Source: JAWKWH01 sp963669415 (lineage in GTDB: Bacteria; Pseudomonadota; Alphaproteobacteria; Rhizobiales; Rhizobiaceae). Taken from it: a stretch of 64,000 nt of DNA. Below are positions 9,401-18,518 of the stretch, piece by piece. The stretch is taken from the NCBI GenBank assembly GCA_963669415.2, contig CAXXPS010000002.1:124001-188000 (forward strand), read 5' to 3'. A program made the position numbers and the translations under genes. The notes beneath the pieces are model-generated. The model was not told the DNA's origin. It ran no database searches and saw only the letters and a program-made list of their open reading frames with translations. Positions within the stretch are counted from its first letter, which is position 1. Every line of letters begins with the position of its first letter.

Positions 9401-10384
9401 ATGTTTGAGAAATCAAAAACCTTACTTGCGACGAGCCTGCTGGCGCTGGCAATTGCCGGTCCGGCTCCGATGGCAACAATACCGACGGCCGCTGCGGGGC
9501 AGGTGGCTGGTGAGCAATTTCAGCAGGTGCATTTTCGGTCCATGCAGATCGACGGCGTCAGAATTGCCTACCGCGAAGCAGGCAATCCGGATCGTCCGAC
9601 CGTGTTGCTGCTGCACGGTTTTCCAACCTCGTCGCACATGTTCCGCAACCTGATCCCGGCGCTTGCCGAGCGGTATCATGTCATCGCACCCGACTATCCC
9701 GGATTTGGAGCGTCAGACATGCCGCCTGCCGAGGATTACGAATATTCGTTTGCGAAGATCGCGACGATGATGACGGAACTCCTCGACCGCAAGGGTGTGG
9801 AAAAATACTCGGTCTACCTGATGGACTATGGCGCACCGGTGGGCTTCAGGATGTTTGCCGAAGATCCCGAGCGCGTGGCAAACTTCATCATCCAGAACGG
9901 CAATGCCTATGAGGAAGGTCTGAAAGAGTTCTGGGATCCCATCAAGGCCTACTGGGCATCGCCGACCTCCGCGAACGGTGACAAATTGCGCGGCTTCCTG
10001 ACACTTGAGGCGACCAAGTGGCAATTCACCCACGGGACCCGTAATCCGGACCACATCAGCCCCGACAATTACTGGCATGTGCAGTACCTGCTCGACCGGC
10101 CCGGCAACCAGGAGGTCCAGCTTGAACTGTTTCTGGATTACGGGACCAATGTTGCCGAATATCCAAAATGGCAGGCACTTTTCCGGCAATATCAGCCGCC
10201 GACATTGCTGGTATGGGGGAAAAACGATGTGATATTTCCCGCCGATGGCGCACATCCCTATAAGCGGGACCTGGAAAACATCGAATTTCATCTGCTTGAG
10301 ACCGGGCATTTCGCTCTTGAAGAAAACGGCGCGGAGATTGCCCGGCGGATGATCGGTTTTCTGGATCAGAACGCAGGAAGCTGA
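9401..10384 (+). CDS. Exported alpha/beta hydrolase with Asp nucleophile (epoxide hydrolase/haloalkane dehalogenase type)
   Basis: 327 residues. The start at 9401 is chosen for the GGAG ribosome site just upstream and because it opens a signal peptide (about 1-32, ending TAAAG). The oxyanion-hole HGFPTSS, nucleophile elbow LMDYGAP with Asp142, acid Asp276 (GKNDVIF) and His303 (GHFALEE) form the triad. An Asp nucleophile points to epoxide hydrolases or dehalogenases and away from esterases. Co-transcription with the preceding FMN-binding protein is likely; a strong terminator follows. Confidence 0.85.
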   Translation: MFEKSKTLLATSLLALAIAGPAPMATIPTAAAGQVAGEQFQQVHFRSMQIDGVRIAYREAGNPDRPTVLLLHGFPTSSHMFRNLIPALAERYHVIAPDYPGFGASDMPPAEDYEYSFAKIATMMTELLDRKGVEKYSVYLMDYGAPVGFRMFAEDPERVANFIIQNGNAYEEGLKEFWDPIKAYWASPTSANGDKLRGFLTLEATKWQFTHGTRNPDHISPDNYWHVQYLLDRPGNQEVQLELFLDYGTNVAEYPKWQALFRQYQPPTLLVWGKNDVIFPADGAHPYKRDLENIEFHLLETGHFALEENGAEIARRMIGFLDQNAGS

Positions 10385-10405
10385 ATAATTTCGCCAAATC
10401 GGACG

Positions 10406-10434
10406 AAAAGCCGTGCCAACGCACGGCTTTTCTT
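10406..10434 (+). terminator. Rho-independent terminator after the alpha/beta hydrolase
   Basis: A perfect 11-bp stem AAAAGCCGTGC / GCACGGCTTTT with a CAAC loop lies 22 bp after the stop codon and runs into a T-rich end. Confidence 0.85.
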
Positions 10435-10467
10435 CAATCGCGATTATCTTCGAACCGAGGTTCAACC

Positions 10468-10481
10468 TTGATCGGTGTCAA
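10468..10481. promoter_or_regulatory. FNR/FixK-like box upstream of the stress protein
   Basis: TTGATCGGTGTCAA matches the TTGAT-N4-ATCAA anaerobox with one mismatch. It lies 65 bp before the universal-stress-protein start, a suitable position for activation. Stress proteins of this family are often in FNR/FixK regulons in alphaproteobacteria. Confidence 0.45.
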
Positions 10482-10545
10482 AGCCGGGTGCTCGCACAAG
10501 CGCTAGAATTTTCCAATAATTGAAACCGGTGTTTGGAGAATCAGC

Positions 10546-11379
10546 ATGAAAACGATCCTGGCGGTGTTGAGAGGCGAAGAGGATGCCAAACGTGTGCTTG
10601 AGCGCGCCATTCCACTGGCCGAAAGCTTCAAAAGCCATCTGATCGGTTTTCACTGCGAGGCGCTGCCTGGCGCCTATTCAACGCCGGTCGGCTTTCCGAG
10701 CACCGAACTCTATGAAGCCGACAGGGCCGGTATCCAGCAGCGCACCGCCGAGATCAAGCAGATATTCGAAAGCGAGGTCGGCAATGCCGGGCTGTCTTCC
10801 GAATGGCGCGCCACGGAGACCTTCTCCGGAGACGCGGGTCTGTCGGCGCTTTCAAGCGCCTATGCCGCAGACGTCGTAATTGCAGGTCAAATAGACCCGG
10901 ATGTCGCTCGCGCCGATATTGCCGACCTGGAAACCCTGCTTTTCGACAGCGGACGGCCGGTAATCTTCGTGCCATATGCTTCGGCAAAACCGAGGCCGTT
11001 GTCGAGAATTCTTGTCGGATGGGACGGCAGCCGCGAAGCGGCGAGGGCAACATTCGATGCGCTGCCGCTGATCCTGGCTGCAAAGGAGGTCGAGGTGTTT
11101 TCCGTCGATCCGCGCGACGATGACAAGCAGGATGCGCCGGTTGCCGGCGCCGAGATCGCAGCGGCACTGGCCCGCCATGGCGCCAATGTTGTGGTTGAAA
11201 CGCAGCCGTCCGGCGGCATCGATATTGGCGCGGTCATCGAAAACCGGATCGCCGACACGCAGGCCGATCTTCTGGTCATCGGCGCCTATGGACATTCGAG
11301 GCTGCGGGAGCTTCTGTTTGGCGGCGTGACGAGAACCATCCTGTCCAGCATGACGACGATGACGCTGATGTCCCGTTGA
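10546..11379 (+). CDS. Tandem-domain universal stress protein
   Basis: 277 residues made of two Usp domains (about 1-145 and 148-277). Only the second keeps the nucleotide-binding signature GAYGHSRLRELLFGGVTR with its G-x2-G-x9-G spacing and a VGWDGS entry; the first has lost it. Such proteins act in the cytoplasm under energy or oxygen stress. It is monocistronic, about 110 bp after a terminator, with an FNR-like box in front. Confidence 0.9.
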   Translation: MKTILAVLRGEEDAKRVLERAIPLAESFKSHLIGFHCEALPGAYSTPVGFPSTELYEADRAGIQQRTAEIKQIFESEVGNAGLSSEWRATETFSGDAGLSALSSAYAADVVIAGQIDPDVARADIADLETLLFDSGRPVIFVPYASAKPRPLSRILVGWDGSREAARATFDALPLILAAKEVEVFSVDPRDDDKQDAPVAGAEIAAALARHGANVVVETQPSGGIDIGAVIENRIADTQADLLVIGAYGHSRLRELLFGGVTRTILSSMTTMTLMSR

Positions 11380-11466
11380 TGTCTCCGGCCAGTCCGATCT
11401 TGCCATAACGCCCGGAATCCGGCTATCGGTGGTCGTTCATCGAGCAATTTCGAAGAGCGATCTCCC

Positions 11467-11964
11467 ATGTCCACACCCGACAAAGCCTTTCCTGTTTCCT
11501 GGGACCAGTTTCATCGCGACGCCCGAGCGCTCGCCTGGCGTCTTTCTGGCCGAACCGAGGAATGGAAGACGATTGTCTGCATCACGCGAGGCGGGCTGGT
11601 TCCCGCGGCCATTGTCTCCCGTGAACTTGGCATCCGAATGATCGAGACGGTCTGTGTTGCTTCCTATCATGACTATCAGGATCAGGGAGACATCAAGGTC
11701 TTGAAAGAGGTCTCGCCGGACATTTTGCAAAACGATGCTGAAGGCGTCCTCATCATCGATGACCTGACCGATACCGGCAAAACCGCGGGCCTTGTGCGGG
11801 CCATGATGCCGAAAGCGCATTTCGCCACGGTTTACGCCAAGCCCAAAGGCGTACCGATGGTCGACACTTTCGTTACCGAGGTCAGTCAGGATACCTGGAT
11901 CTACTTCCCCTGGGACATGGGCTTCAGTTACCAAAAACCCATCGCCGAGGACCATGAGGGTTGA
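11467..11964 (+). CDS. gpt: Xanthine (xanthine-guanine) phosphoribosyltransferase
   Basis: 165 residues, the usual length. The PRPP-binding loop VLIIDDLTDTGKTA and the ITRGGL and SYHDYQDQG segments match bacterial XGPRT, which converts xanthine or guanine plus PRPP to the nucleoside monophosphate in purine salvage. The stop overlaps the TTG start of the MFS gene, so the two are coupled; a purine-export role for that transporter is a guess only. Confidence 0.92.
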   Translation: MSTPDKAFPVSWDQFHRDARALAWRLSGRTEEWKTIVCITRGGLVPAAIVSRELGIRMIETVCVASYHDYQDQGDIKVLKEVSPDILQNDAEGVLIIDDLTDTGKTAGLVRAMMPKAHFATVYAKPKGVPMVDTFVTEVSQDTWIYFPWDMGFSYQKPIAEDHEG

Positions 11965-13205
11965 GCCAAAGTTCTGACGAGGGTGAGCCGGGCGGCAGGG
12001 CGCCGGTTACCTTCGTTCTGGTTGTCACTGTCATCAACATGCTCGGTGTCGGCCTCGCCTGGCCGATCCTTCCCAAACTGGTGGAAGAATTTACCGGTGG
12101 CGACATCTCCAACGCCGCGTTCATTTATGGATTCATTGCGTCGGCCTATGCCGTTGCAATGTTTCTGTTTTCACCGTTCATGGGCGCATTGTCGGACGCC
12201 TGGGGCCGCAAACCGGTATTGCTGATCGCGCAGGCGGGATTGGGGATCGACTACCTGATCATGGCTTTTGCCCCGAACCTGTGGTGGCTGGCGGCTGCGC
12301 GCTTTGTTGCCGGCATGCTCGGGGCAACCATGTCGACGGCCAACGCCTACATGGCTGATATTTCCTCGCCCGAAGAGCGGTCGAAAAACTTCGGCAGGAT
12401 CGGCGCCGCCTTCGGCATTGGCTTCATCGCCGGACCGTTGATCGGCGGCTTGCTTGGCGCAATCGACATCCGCCTGCCTTTTTTGTTCGCAGCCGGATTG
12501 ATCGCCGCCAATATCGTCTTCGGCATATTTGCGCTACCGGAATCATTACCGCAGCAAAATCGAAAACCGCTGCGCGAAGCAACGATAAATCCGCTGCTCG
12601 CAATTGCTCGTCTGACCAGATTTCCGGCGTTGTATCCGCTTTTGGCCGCCCTGTTCCTGACCAACATCGCCCAGCGGGGTCTTGAAGCAATCTGGGTGCT
12701 TTACACGGAGTTCCGCTTCGGCTGGACAGTAAGGGACGCCGGGTTCTCACTTGCCTTTGTCGGGCTGATGTTCGTCATAGTTCAGGGTTTTCTGGTGGGC
12801 CCGGTGGTCAAGCGTTTCGGCGAGTGGCGAACCGTGACAGCGGGATTTTTGACCTCGACAATTGCCCTTGCCTGCTATGGCATCGCGACACAGGGGTGGA
12901 TGGTCTACCCGCTGATTGCGATTCACGTGCTCGGAAACGCGCTCGCCGGCCCGGCGTTGAACGCAATTTGCTCCAAAACCGTTCCCGCAAACGAACAGGG
13001 CCTGTTACAGGGTACGCTGTCGAGCATCAATTCCGTCGCAGTGATCATCGGTCCGTTTGCCGCTTCCATGGTGCTTGCAGCGGTCACCGTCAACTCGCCG
13101 GTGATCAACCTACCCGGCGCGTGGTTCATGATTGGCGCACTATTGTTCGCGACGGGTTTTCTGCTGGCCAATGCCAAACGCCGTAATTTGGTCAAATCAC
13201 CGTGA
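11961..13205 (+). CDS. MFS transporter, TetA-like drug exporter family
   Basis: 414 residues and twelve predicted membrane helices. The loop SDAWGRKPVLL is the MFS motif A, and the G-rich helix 5 segment (GFIAGPLIGGLLG) is the drug-antiporter motif C. The TTG start at 11961 shares TTGA with the gpt stop; no in-frame ATG occurs before the first helix. The substrate cannot be deduced. Confidence 0.85.
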   Translation: MSQSSDEGEPGGRAPVTFVLVVTVINMLGVGLAWPILPKLVEEFTGGDISNAAFIYGFIASAYAVAMFLFSPFMGALSDAWGRKPVLLIAQAGLGIDYLIMAFAPNLWWLAAARFVAGMLGATMSTANAYMADISSPEERSKNFGRIGAAFGIGFIAGPLIGGLLGAIDIRLPFLFAAGLIAANIVFGIFALPESLPQQNRKPLREATINPLLAIARLTRFPALYPLLAALFLTNIAQRGLEAIWVLYTEFRFGWTVRDAGFSLAFVGLMFVIVQGFLVGPVVKRFGEWRTVTAGFLTSTIALACYGIATQGWMVYPLIAIHVLGNALAGPALNAICSKTVPANEQGLLQGTLSSINSVAVIIGPFAASMVLAAVTVNSPVINLPGAWFMIGALLFATGFLLANAKRRNLVKSP

Positions 13206-13310
13206 TTCTTGCAATTAACGCTTGATTCGGCGAAAATTGCCGCCAAATAACCTGTTGTTAATAAAACAGGTTTGCAATTCGTCCACAGGACGGACAGAGG
13301 GAAGAAAAGT

Positions 13311-13805
13311 TTGAAGCTGATCAATGCCTCAACGGCTGATCACCTGATCGACTGGGCTCGCCGCATGCTCGGCGGTTCGCCCGCGCATATTCAGGCAGCT
13401 GCCCTGCCCTGGCGAATGGCCAAGTCTGGACCAGAAGTCCTGTTGGTCACCAGCCGCCAGACAGGACGTTGGATTTTGCCCAAAGGTTGGCCAGATACAG
13501 GAGAGCCCCTCGCCAGGTGCGCTGAGCGTGAGGCTTTTGAGGAGGCGGGTATTCGAGGCCGGACCTCCGGAGACGATATCGGTTCCTATTTCTATGGCAA
13601 AGCTTCCCCGAGCGGTTTGATCCGGCGTTGCGAGGTTTTCGTTTTCCCGCTGGAAATTTCGGAGACCGAGAAACGCTGGCCTGAAAAGAGCGTGCGTGAT
13701 CGCCGCTGGCTGAAACCCAGTGAAGCGGCGAAAAGGGTCGCCGAACCGGCGCTTGCGGAGTTGATCGCCGAATTTGCCGTTAATCCACGGAAATCTGCGG
13801 CCTAA
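13311..13805 (+). CDS. Nudix hydrolase
   Basis: 164 residues. The Nudix box G-x5-E-x7-REAFEEAGI is complete (about residues 62-84), so hydrolysis of a nucleoside diphosphate linked to another moiety is expected; the WILPKGWP entry resembles diphosphoinositol/diadenosine polyphosphate hydrolases. The TTG at 13311 is chosen over an earlier in-frame TTG at 13271 because a GAGGGAAG ribosome site lies 8 bp before it. Start certainty is moderate. Confidence 0.85.
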   Translation: MKLINASTADHLIDWARRMLGGSPAHIQAAALPWRMAKSGPEVLLVTSRQTGRWILPKGWPDTGEPLARCAEREAFEEAGIRGRTSGDDIGSYFYGKASPSGLIRRCEVFVFPLEISETEKRWPEKSVRDRRWLKPSEAAKRVAEPALAELIAEFAVNPRKSAA

Positions 13806-13884
13806 CCTGCCAAAATGATGTGCCGCGGTTGCACGCGGCAATATGGCCAAGTACAGCCGGATTTGCTGTACGGGGACCAACGTG

Positions 13885-15456
13885 ATGGCGGAAACAACGC
13901 CTGAACTGAAAAAAGTCACGCTCGACAAAGATCTTGACAAGATCGTCCATGTCGAGGCGGCGGTATCGACCGTTTCACGGGGTCTTGCAGGCCCAGGATT
14001 GGGCCTGTTGTTCCTCATCCTGACGGCGATTTTTGCCGCCGTATACGTTGCCGGCGAACCGCGAGCTCTCATCATCGTTTTGGCCGCTGCAATTGGCGCC
14101 TACATGGCGCTCAATATCGGTGCCAATGATGTCGCCAACAATGTGGGGCCTGCTGTTGGCTCCAGGGCGTTGACGTTGGGTGGTGCGCTGATCATCGCTG
14201 CCATATTCGAGAGCGCCGGCGCACTGATTGCCGGTGGCGATGTGGTCTCCACCATCTCCAAAGGCATCATTGATCCCACCAGCGTGGCTTCACCCAATAC
14301 CTTCATCTGGGCGATGATGGCGGCACTGATTTCATCCGCACTATGGGTCAATCTGGCGACGTGGATCGGCGCGCCGGTTTCCACGACACACTCGGTGGTC
14401 GGCGGCGTCATGGGCGCCGGAATCGCAGCAGCGGGATTTGCTGCCGTCAACTGGACAACGATGAGCGCCATCGCTGCCAGCTGGGTGATCTCGCCGTTGC
14501 TGGGCGGTGTGATTGCCGCCATCTTCCTCGGTTTCATCAAAAGTTTCATCATCTACCAGGACGACAAAATCGCCGCCGCGCGACGTTGGGTCCCGGTGCT
14601 GATCGCCATCATGGCCGGCGCTTTTGCTGCTTATCTTGCGATGAAGGGGCTGAAAAAAATCATCAAGCTCGATGGATTGGCGATACTGCTTATCGGTGCG
14701 GTTGTTGCCCTTGCAAGCTGGGCTTTGACCCATCCGCTGATCGCCAAACAAGCCGAAGGGATGGAAAACAGGAACCAGTCGCTTCGCCAGCTATTCCATC
14801 TGCCGCTGATATGTTCGGCTGCATTGCTGTCGTTTGCGCATGGCGCCAACGATGTTGCCAACGCGGTCGGCCCGTTGGCGGCGATTGTGCACACCGCTGA
14901 AGCCGGAGAATTCGCAACCAAGGTTTCCATTCCGCTTTGGGTCATGGTCATTGGCGCACTGGGAATCTCGGTCGGCCTGGTTCTGTTCGGGCCGAAACTC
15001 ATTCGCATGGTCGGCGAACAGATCACCAAGCTCAATCCGATGCGCGCCTATTGTGTCGCGCTGTCAGCGGCAATCACCGTCATCATTGCCTCGAGATTGG
15101 GATTGCCGGTATCCTCAACCCACATTGCAGTCGGGGCGGTGTTCGGGGTCGGGTTCTTCCGCGAATGGTACACGGCAAACTCCAAGCGCCGGCGCAAATA
15201 TATCGAGCGCAAGCTCGAGCGGGCGCGAAAAATCGAACTTGAACCCGTCGAAGGCACGGAAGCTGCACCAGAATCAGTTGCAACCGGCACCGCGAAGGCC
15301 GCGCCGAATGGCGGCAACGGCATTGAGGCCAAGCGCCGTAAACTTGTGCGCCGGGCACATTTCACCACAATCATCGCTGCCTGGGTCATCACCGTACCAG
15401 CGGCGGCGATCATGGCCGGGATCATCTTTACCGCATTGAATGCGCTGACGAGCTGA
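13885..15456 (+). CDS. pit: PiT-family inorganic phosphate transporter
   Basis: 523 residues. Two copies of the PiT signature are present, GANDVANNVGPAVGSRAL in the N-terminal half and GANDVANAVGPLAAIV in the second half, with about ten to eleven membrane helices and a charged cytoplasmic loop near 440-500. It imports phosphate as a metal-phosphate complex with protons. The ATG at 13885 is preferred over one at 13843 as the upstream extension is not PiT-like. No DUF47/PhoU-like partner lies next to it, unlike many PiT loci. Confidence 0.92.
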   Translation: MAETTPELKKVTLDKDLDKIVHVEAAVSTVSRGLAGPGLGLLFLILTAIFAAVYVAGEPRALIIVLAAAIGAYMALNIGANDVANNVGPAVGSRALTLGGALIIAAIFESAGALIAGGDVVSTISKGIIDPTSVASPNTFIWAMMAALISSALWVNLATWIGAPVSTTHSVVGGVMGAGIAAAGFAAVNWTTMSAIAASWVISPLLGGVIAAIFLGFIKSFIIYQDDKIAAARRWVPVLIAIMAGAFAAYLAMKGLKKIIKLDGLAILLIGAVVALASWALTHPLIAKQAEGMENRNQSLRQLFHLPLICSAALLSFAHGANDVANAVGPLAAIVHTAEAGEFATKVSIPLWVMVIGALGISVGLVLFGPKLIRMVGEQITKLNPMRAYCVALSAAITVIIASRLGLPVSSTHIAVGAVFGVGFFREWYTANSKRRRKYIERKLERARKIELEPVEGTEAAPESVATGTAKAAPNGGNGIEAKRRKLVRRAHFTTIIAAWVITVPAAAIMAGIIFTALNALTS

Positions 15457-15466
15457 AGCAAATCGC

Positions 15467-16258
15467 TCAGGCGGACCAGATCACCGGGAACCAGTCCTCT
15501 CTCAGCCGTTCGCCATCATGCATCTCATGACCGGGATATGGCGGGGACGTGCGACCGGGGCGTGAAACATAGCGTGCATCGTCGCCGACAAACCTCAGCG
15601 AGAGCGCTCTGCGGCGTCCCGCCGAAAGGTTGCCGCGAGCACCGTGTACGGTGTTGTAGTGAAATGCGACCGCATCGCCGGGCTGCATTTCCCACTCGAG
15701 CACCTCGTATTTGCCCGGCTCATTGTCCGGGTCCGGCACCGGAAGGTAGTCGTTTTCACCGGGATAGAAATCGTCGTCCGACAACCATCTGACGGGCAGC
15801 ACCTGTTTTTCCCATTTGTGAGAGCCCGAGATCAGGCGAAGCGAAGCTTCCCTGACCGGATCGACCGGAATCCACAGGCTGACTGTCTGCTTTCCATCGA
15901 CGAAGTAGTACGGCGCATCCTGATGCCAGGGGGTCGGCTTGGCCGTGCCTGGTTCCTTGACCAGCACGTGATCGTGAAAGATCTGGGCGGTTTTCGATTG
16001 CATGAGACGGGCAGCTGCTTCTGCAGCGGGTGAATTGCGGACAATGTCCTCAAGCGCCGGTATGCGCGGCCAATTGCAATAGTCATCAAAAAAGCGGCCG
16101 CCCTCTCCCGGTTTCAGGTTTTCAGCCGCATATTCACCCGGCTCGCGCATGTTGTGTTCGATCGCCTCGGAAATCCGGTCGACCCAATCAATAAACAAGC
16201 CGGGAAGAAGTACTGCACCGTCGTGCTGGTAGTCAGAAATCTGTTTCTCGGTGATCAT
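15467..16258 (-). CDS. Phytanoyl-CoA dioxygenase (PhyH) family protein
   Basis: 263 residues. The iron ligands are visible as H-x-D in PWHQDAPYY and the distal His in NTVHGARGN, followed by the 2-oxoglutarate-binding Arg in RRRALSLRF. Fe(II)/2-oxoglutarate oxygenases of this family hydroxylate CoA esters, ectoine, phosphonates and other small molecules; the substrate is unknown. It is monocistronic and converges on the phosphate transporter. Confidence 0.88.
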   Translation of the reverse strand: MITEKQISDYQHDGAVLLPGLFIDWVDRISEAIEHNMREPGEYAAENLKPGEGGRFFDDYCNWPRIPALEDIVRNSPAAEAAARLMQSKTAQIFHDHVLVKEPGTAKPTPWHQDAPYYFVDGKQTVSLWIPVDPVREASLRLISGSHKWEKQVLPVRWLSDDDFYPGENDYLPVPDPDNEPGKYEVLEWEMQPGDAVAFHYNTVHGARGNLSAGRRRALSLRFVGDDARYVSRPGRTSPPYPGHEMHDGERLREDWFPVIWSA

Positions 16259-16344
16259 GGTGAAACCTGACTGCTTCGTTTGCGTTGCCCGTTAGACTCA
16301 TTACGCTCTTTCGGCAACGAAATTCGATTAAAGGGCCGGCGATC

Positions 16345-17247
16345 TCAGTCCGCCAGTTTCTGCGTCACCAGCTTTGCTTCGCGCTTGAAATGGTCAAGAC
16401 AGGCCTGGACCTTGGCGGTCCGGTGCAGGTCGACATGTGTGACCAGCCAGAAATCCGACCGCCACTCCGGCTGCGGCGGCATGACTTCGACCAGATCAGG
16501 ACTATCAAGAACGCTCCAGCGCGAATGCGGCATAATGCCGATCCCCGCCTTTGCGGCGTCGGCCACGGCCGAAATGTTTGATGCGCGGAAGACGATTGCT
16601 TCTGGCGGCACGTTTTCCGCGTACCACTTGGCGTACGGCGCGCGCCTGATCGACCCTGTCGTGGCAAGAAATCGATGATTGGCGATATCTTCCTGCCCGC
16701 GAATGACACCAAATTGTTCGACATAATCGGTACTGGCGTAAAGGGCGTTATCGGCTGACAGCAAATGCTGTACGACATTGTCCGGCTCGGTGGGTTTGTT
16801 CCCGGCGCGAATGGCAACATGTGCCTCTCCGTATTCAAGCCTCAGCGGCCGGTCGTCCGCAATCAGGGTTGTCGTCAGTTCCGGATGAAGCGCCTGCAGC
16901 CGGCCAAGCCAGCCGGTAATCTGCGGCGAGAAGATGGACAATGCCGTGACGACCAAATCACCCGACACCGCTGCACCTCGGCCATGAATGCGGCTTAAAA
17001 GCTGGTCAAATTGCTCGCCTGCCGCTGCCGCCACCCTCAGCAGATCGCGACCCGCCTCGGTCGGAACGTAGCCGCGGGCGTGGCGCTGGAACAATTTTAC
17101 GCCGAGATCTGATTCCAGCGCGTCGATGTGCCGGATAATTGTTGCATGATGCACGCCGGCCTGACTGGCCGCTCCGCTCACCGTGCCAAGATTTGCCACC
17201 AGATAGGCACTGCGAATGAGTTCCCAATTTCCGTTCTGTGCATTCAT
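16345..17247 (-). CDS. LysR-family transcriptional regulator
   Basis: 300 residues. The start is put at 17247 (MNAQNGNWELIRSAYLVAN), since the HTH (about 1-60) begins there; a 12-residue upstream extension exists in frame. The HTH is followed by a CysB-like effector domain. It is divergent from azoR with a palindrome overlapping its own start, typical of an autoregulated LysR controlling its neighbour. Confidence 0.88.
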   Translation of the reverse strand: MNAQNGNWELIRSAYLVANLGTVSGAASQAGVHHATIIRHIDALESDLGVKLFQRHARGYVPTEAGRDLLRVAAAAGEQFDQLLSRIHGRGAAVSGDLVVTALSIFSPQITGWLGRLQALHPELTTTLIADDRPLRLEYGEAHVAIRAGNKPTEPDNVVQHLLSADNALYASTDYVEQFGVIRGQEDIANHRFLATTGSIRRAPYAKWYAENVPPEAIVFRASNISAVADAAKAGIGIMPHSRWSVLDSPDLVEVMPPQPEWRSDFWLVTHVDLHRTAKVQACLDHFKREAKLVTQKLAD

Positions 17248-17265
17248 GCACAATATATGTGCATT
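17237..17265. promoter_or_regulatory. Putative LysR operator between lysR and azoR
   Basis: TGTGCAT-TC-ATGCACA (17237-17252) is a perfect inverted repeat, and a third half-site TGTGCAT lies at 17259-17265. The palindrome covers the lysR start codon and is 88 bp before azoR, consistent with autorepression plus control of azoR. Confidence 0.5.
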
Positions 17266-17339
17266 TTTTCCGATTATGTTCAATATCGCAAATTACTAAA
17301 TGGCTTTCACTCGTTGCCAACACACCCAGGAGAACCTCG

Positions 17340-17951
17340 ATGGCGCAGACAGTGAAGCAAATTCTGAAAATCAACAGTTCGGGAAGGTCGGACGGCTCGG
17401 TCTCGCGACAACTGGTTCAGCGCGCGATTGATCGTCTGATCACCGCACACCCTGAAGCGGCCGTTATCGAGCGTGATGTTTCGTCCGGTCTTCCGGTCGT
17501 CGACGAAACATGGATCGGGGCGAATTTTACACCCGGTGAAGCGCGCACACCGGAACAAGAGCAAAAGCTGGAGTTCTCAGACGAGCTCATCGGAGAACTG
17601 AGGGCGGCCGACGTGATTGTCATCGGAGTACCGATCTACAATTTCGGGGTTCCGGCCTCGCTCAAACAGTGGGTCGACCTGATCGCGCGCGCCGGCGAGA
17701 CCTTTAGTTATTCCGAATCCGGGCCCAAAGGGCTGCTTGAGGGAAAGCGCGCAATCGTGGCCGTAGCGTCAGGCGGCGCGGAGACCGGATCTCCGGCCGA
17801 TTTTGCCAGCACCTACATGAAATTTGTGCTCGGTTTCGTTGGAATTACCGATGTCACGATCGTTTCGGCCAATGGTCTGGCGATGGATGCCGAGGCTCCG
17901 ATCAAGGCTGCCAACGACGAAATCGACTCGCTGCTGCTAGCGGCCGCATAA
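17340..17951 (+). CDS. azoR: FMN-dependent NADH-azoreductase
   Basis: 203 residues. The flavodoxin-like fold is marked by ILKINSSGRSDGSVSRQL at the N-terminus, the PIYNFGVPASLKQWVDLIAR segment that contacts FMN, and VASGGAETGS. AzoR reduces azo compounds and quinones with NADH and protects against thiol-reactive quinones. The ATG at 17340 follows a CAGGAGAA ribosome site. It is divergent from and probably controlled by the LysR gene at 16345. Confidence 0.92.
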   Translation: MAQTVKQILKINSSGRSDGSVSRQLVQRAIDRLITAHPEAAVIERDVSSGLPVVDETWIGANFTPGEARTPEQEQKLEFSDELIGELRAADVIVIGVPIYNFGVPASLKQWVDLIARAGETFSYSESGPKGLLEGKRAIVAVASGGAETGSPADFASTYMKFVLGFVGITDVTIVSANGLAMDAEAPIKAANDEIDSLLLAAA

Positions 17952-18017
17952 TCGGCCGATCAGGCGCAATCTTGAAAAGGCGGATGTCGGTCGTGCCGGC
18001 ATCCGCGTGCTGACCGA

Positions 18018-18428
18018 CTACCGCAACACATGCACCGAGCATTTTGCGTGGCGCACCACGCGGGCGGCCGTTGAACCGATCAGGTAGTCCTCCCAGCCGG
18101 GCTTGTGCGAGGCAATGACAATTGCATCCACGTTCTTCTCTTCGGCGAGGTCGAGGATCGAATTGCCGGCGTGACCGCGAACCACAACGGTTTCTGCATT
18201 GAGGCCGGATTCTTTTGCGATGATATCCAGACCGGCTTTCGAACTGGTCTCGGAATCTTCCAGCACATCTGCAGGAATTTGCGCGGCGACATAGGCTGGG
18301 ATGTCCTCGACGATATTCGCCAGAATGATCCTGGCGTCGCCGTCGGCCAGCAATTTCGCGGTCTCAACCATCGGCGCAACCCGCTCCTTGTGGGACAGGT
18401 CAACAGGTACGAGAATTGTATTATACAT
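18018..18428 (-). CDS. Single-domain universal stress protein
   Basis: 136 residues, one Usp domain. It begins MYNTILVPVDLSH and ends with VIASHKPGWEDYLIGSTAARV, close to the ATP-binding G-x2-G-x9-G(S/T) signature, so it is probably of the nucleotide-binding subclass. It follows ribH on the same strand after 90 bp with no clear terminator between. Confidence 0.9.
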   Translation of the reverse strand: MYNTILVPVDLSHKERVAPMVETAKLLADGDARIILANIVEDIPAYVAAQIPADVLEDSETSSKAGLDIIAKESGLNAETVVVRGHAGNSILDLAEEKNVDAIVIASHKPGWEDYLIGSTAARVVRHAKCSVHVLR

Positions 18429-18518
18429 GGCGAATTAGCCTCCGCTTGGTTGACTTCATTGGAAATCCTAGCGGAGGCGAAGAATAATCGCTTTGCTCTG
18501 GATCAATTGGCGATCCGG

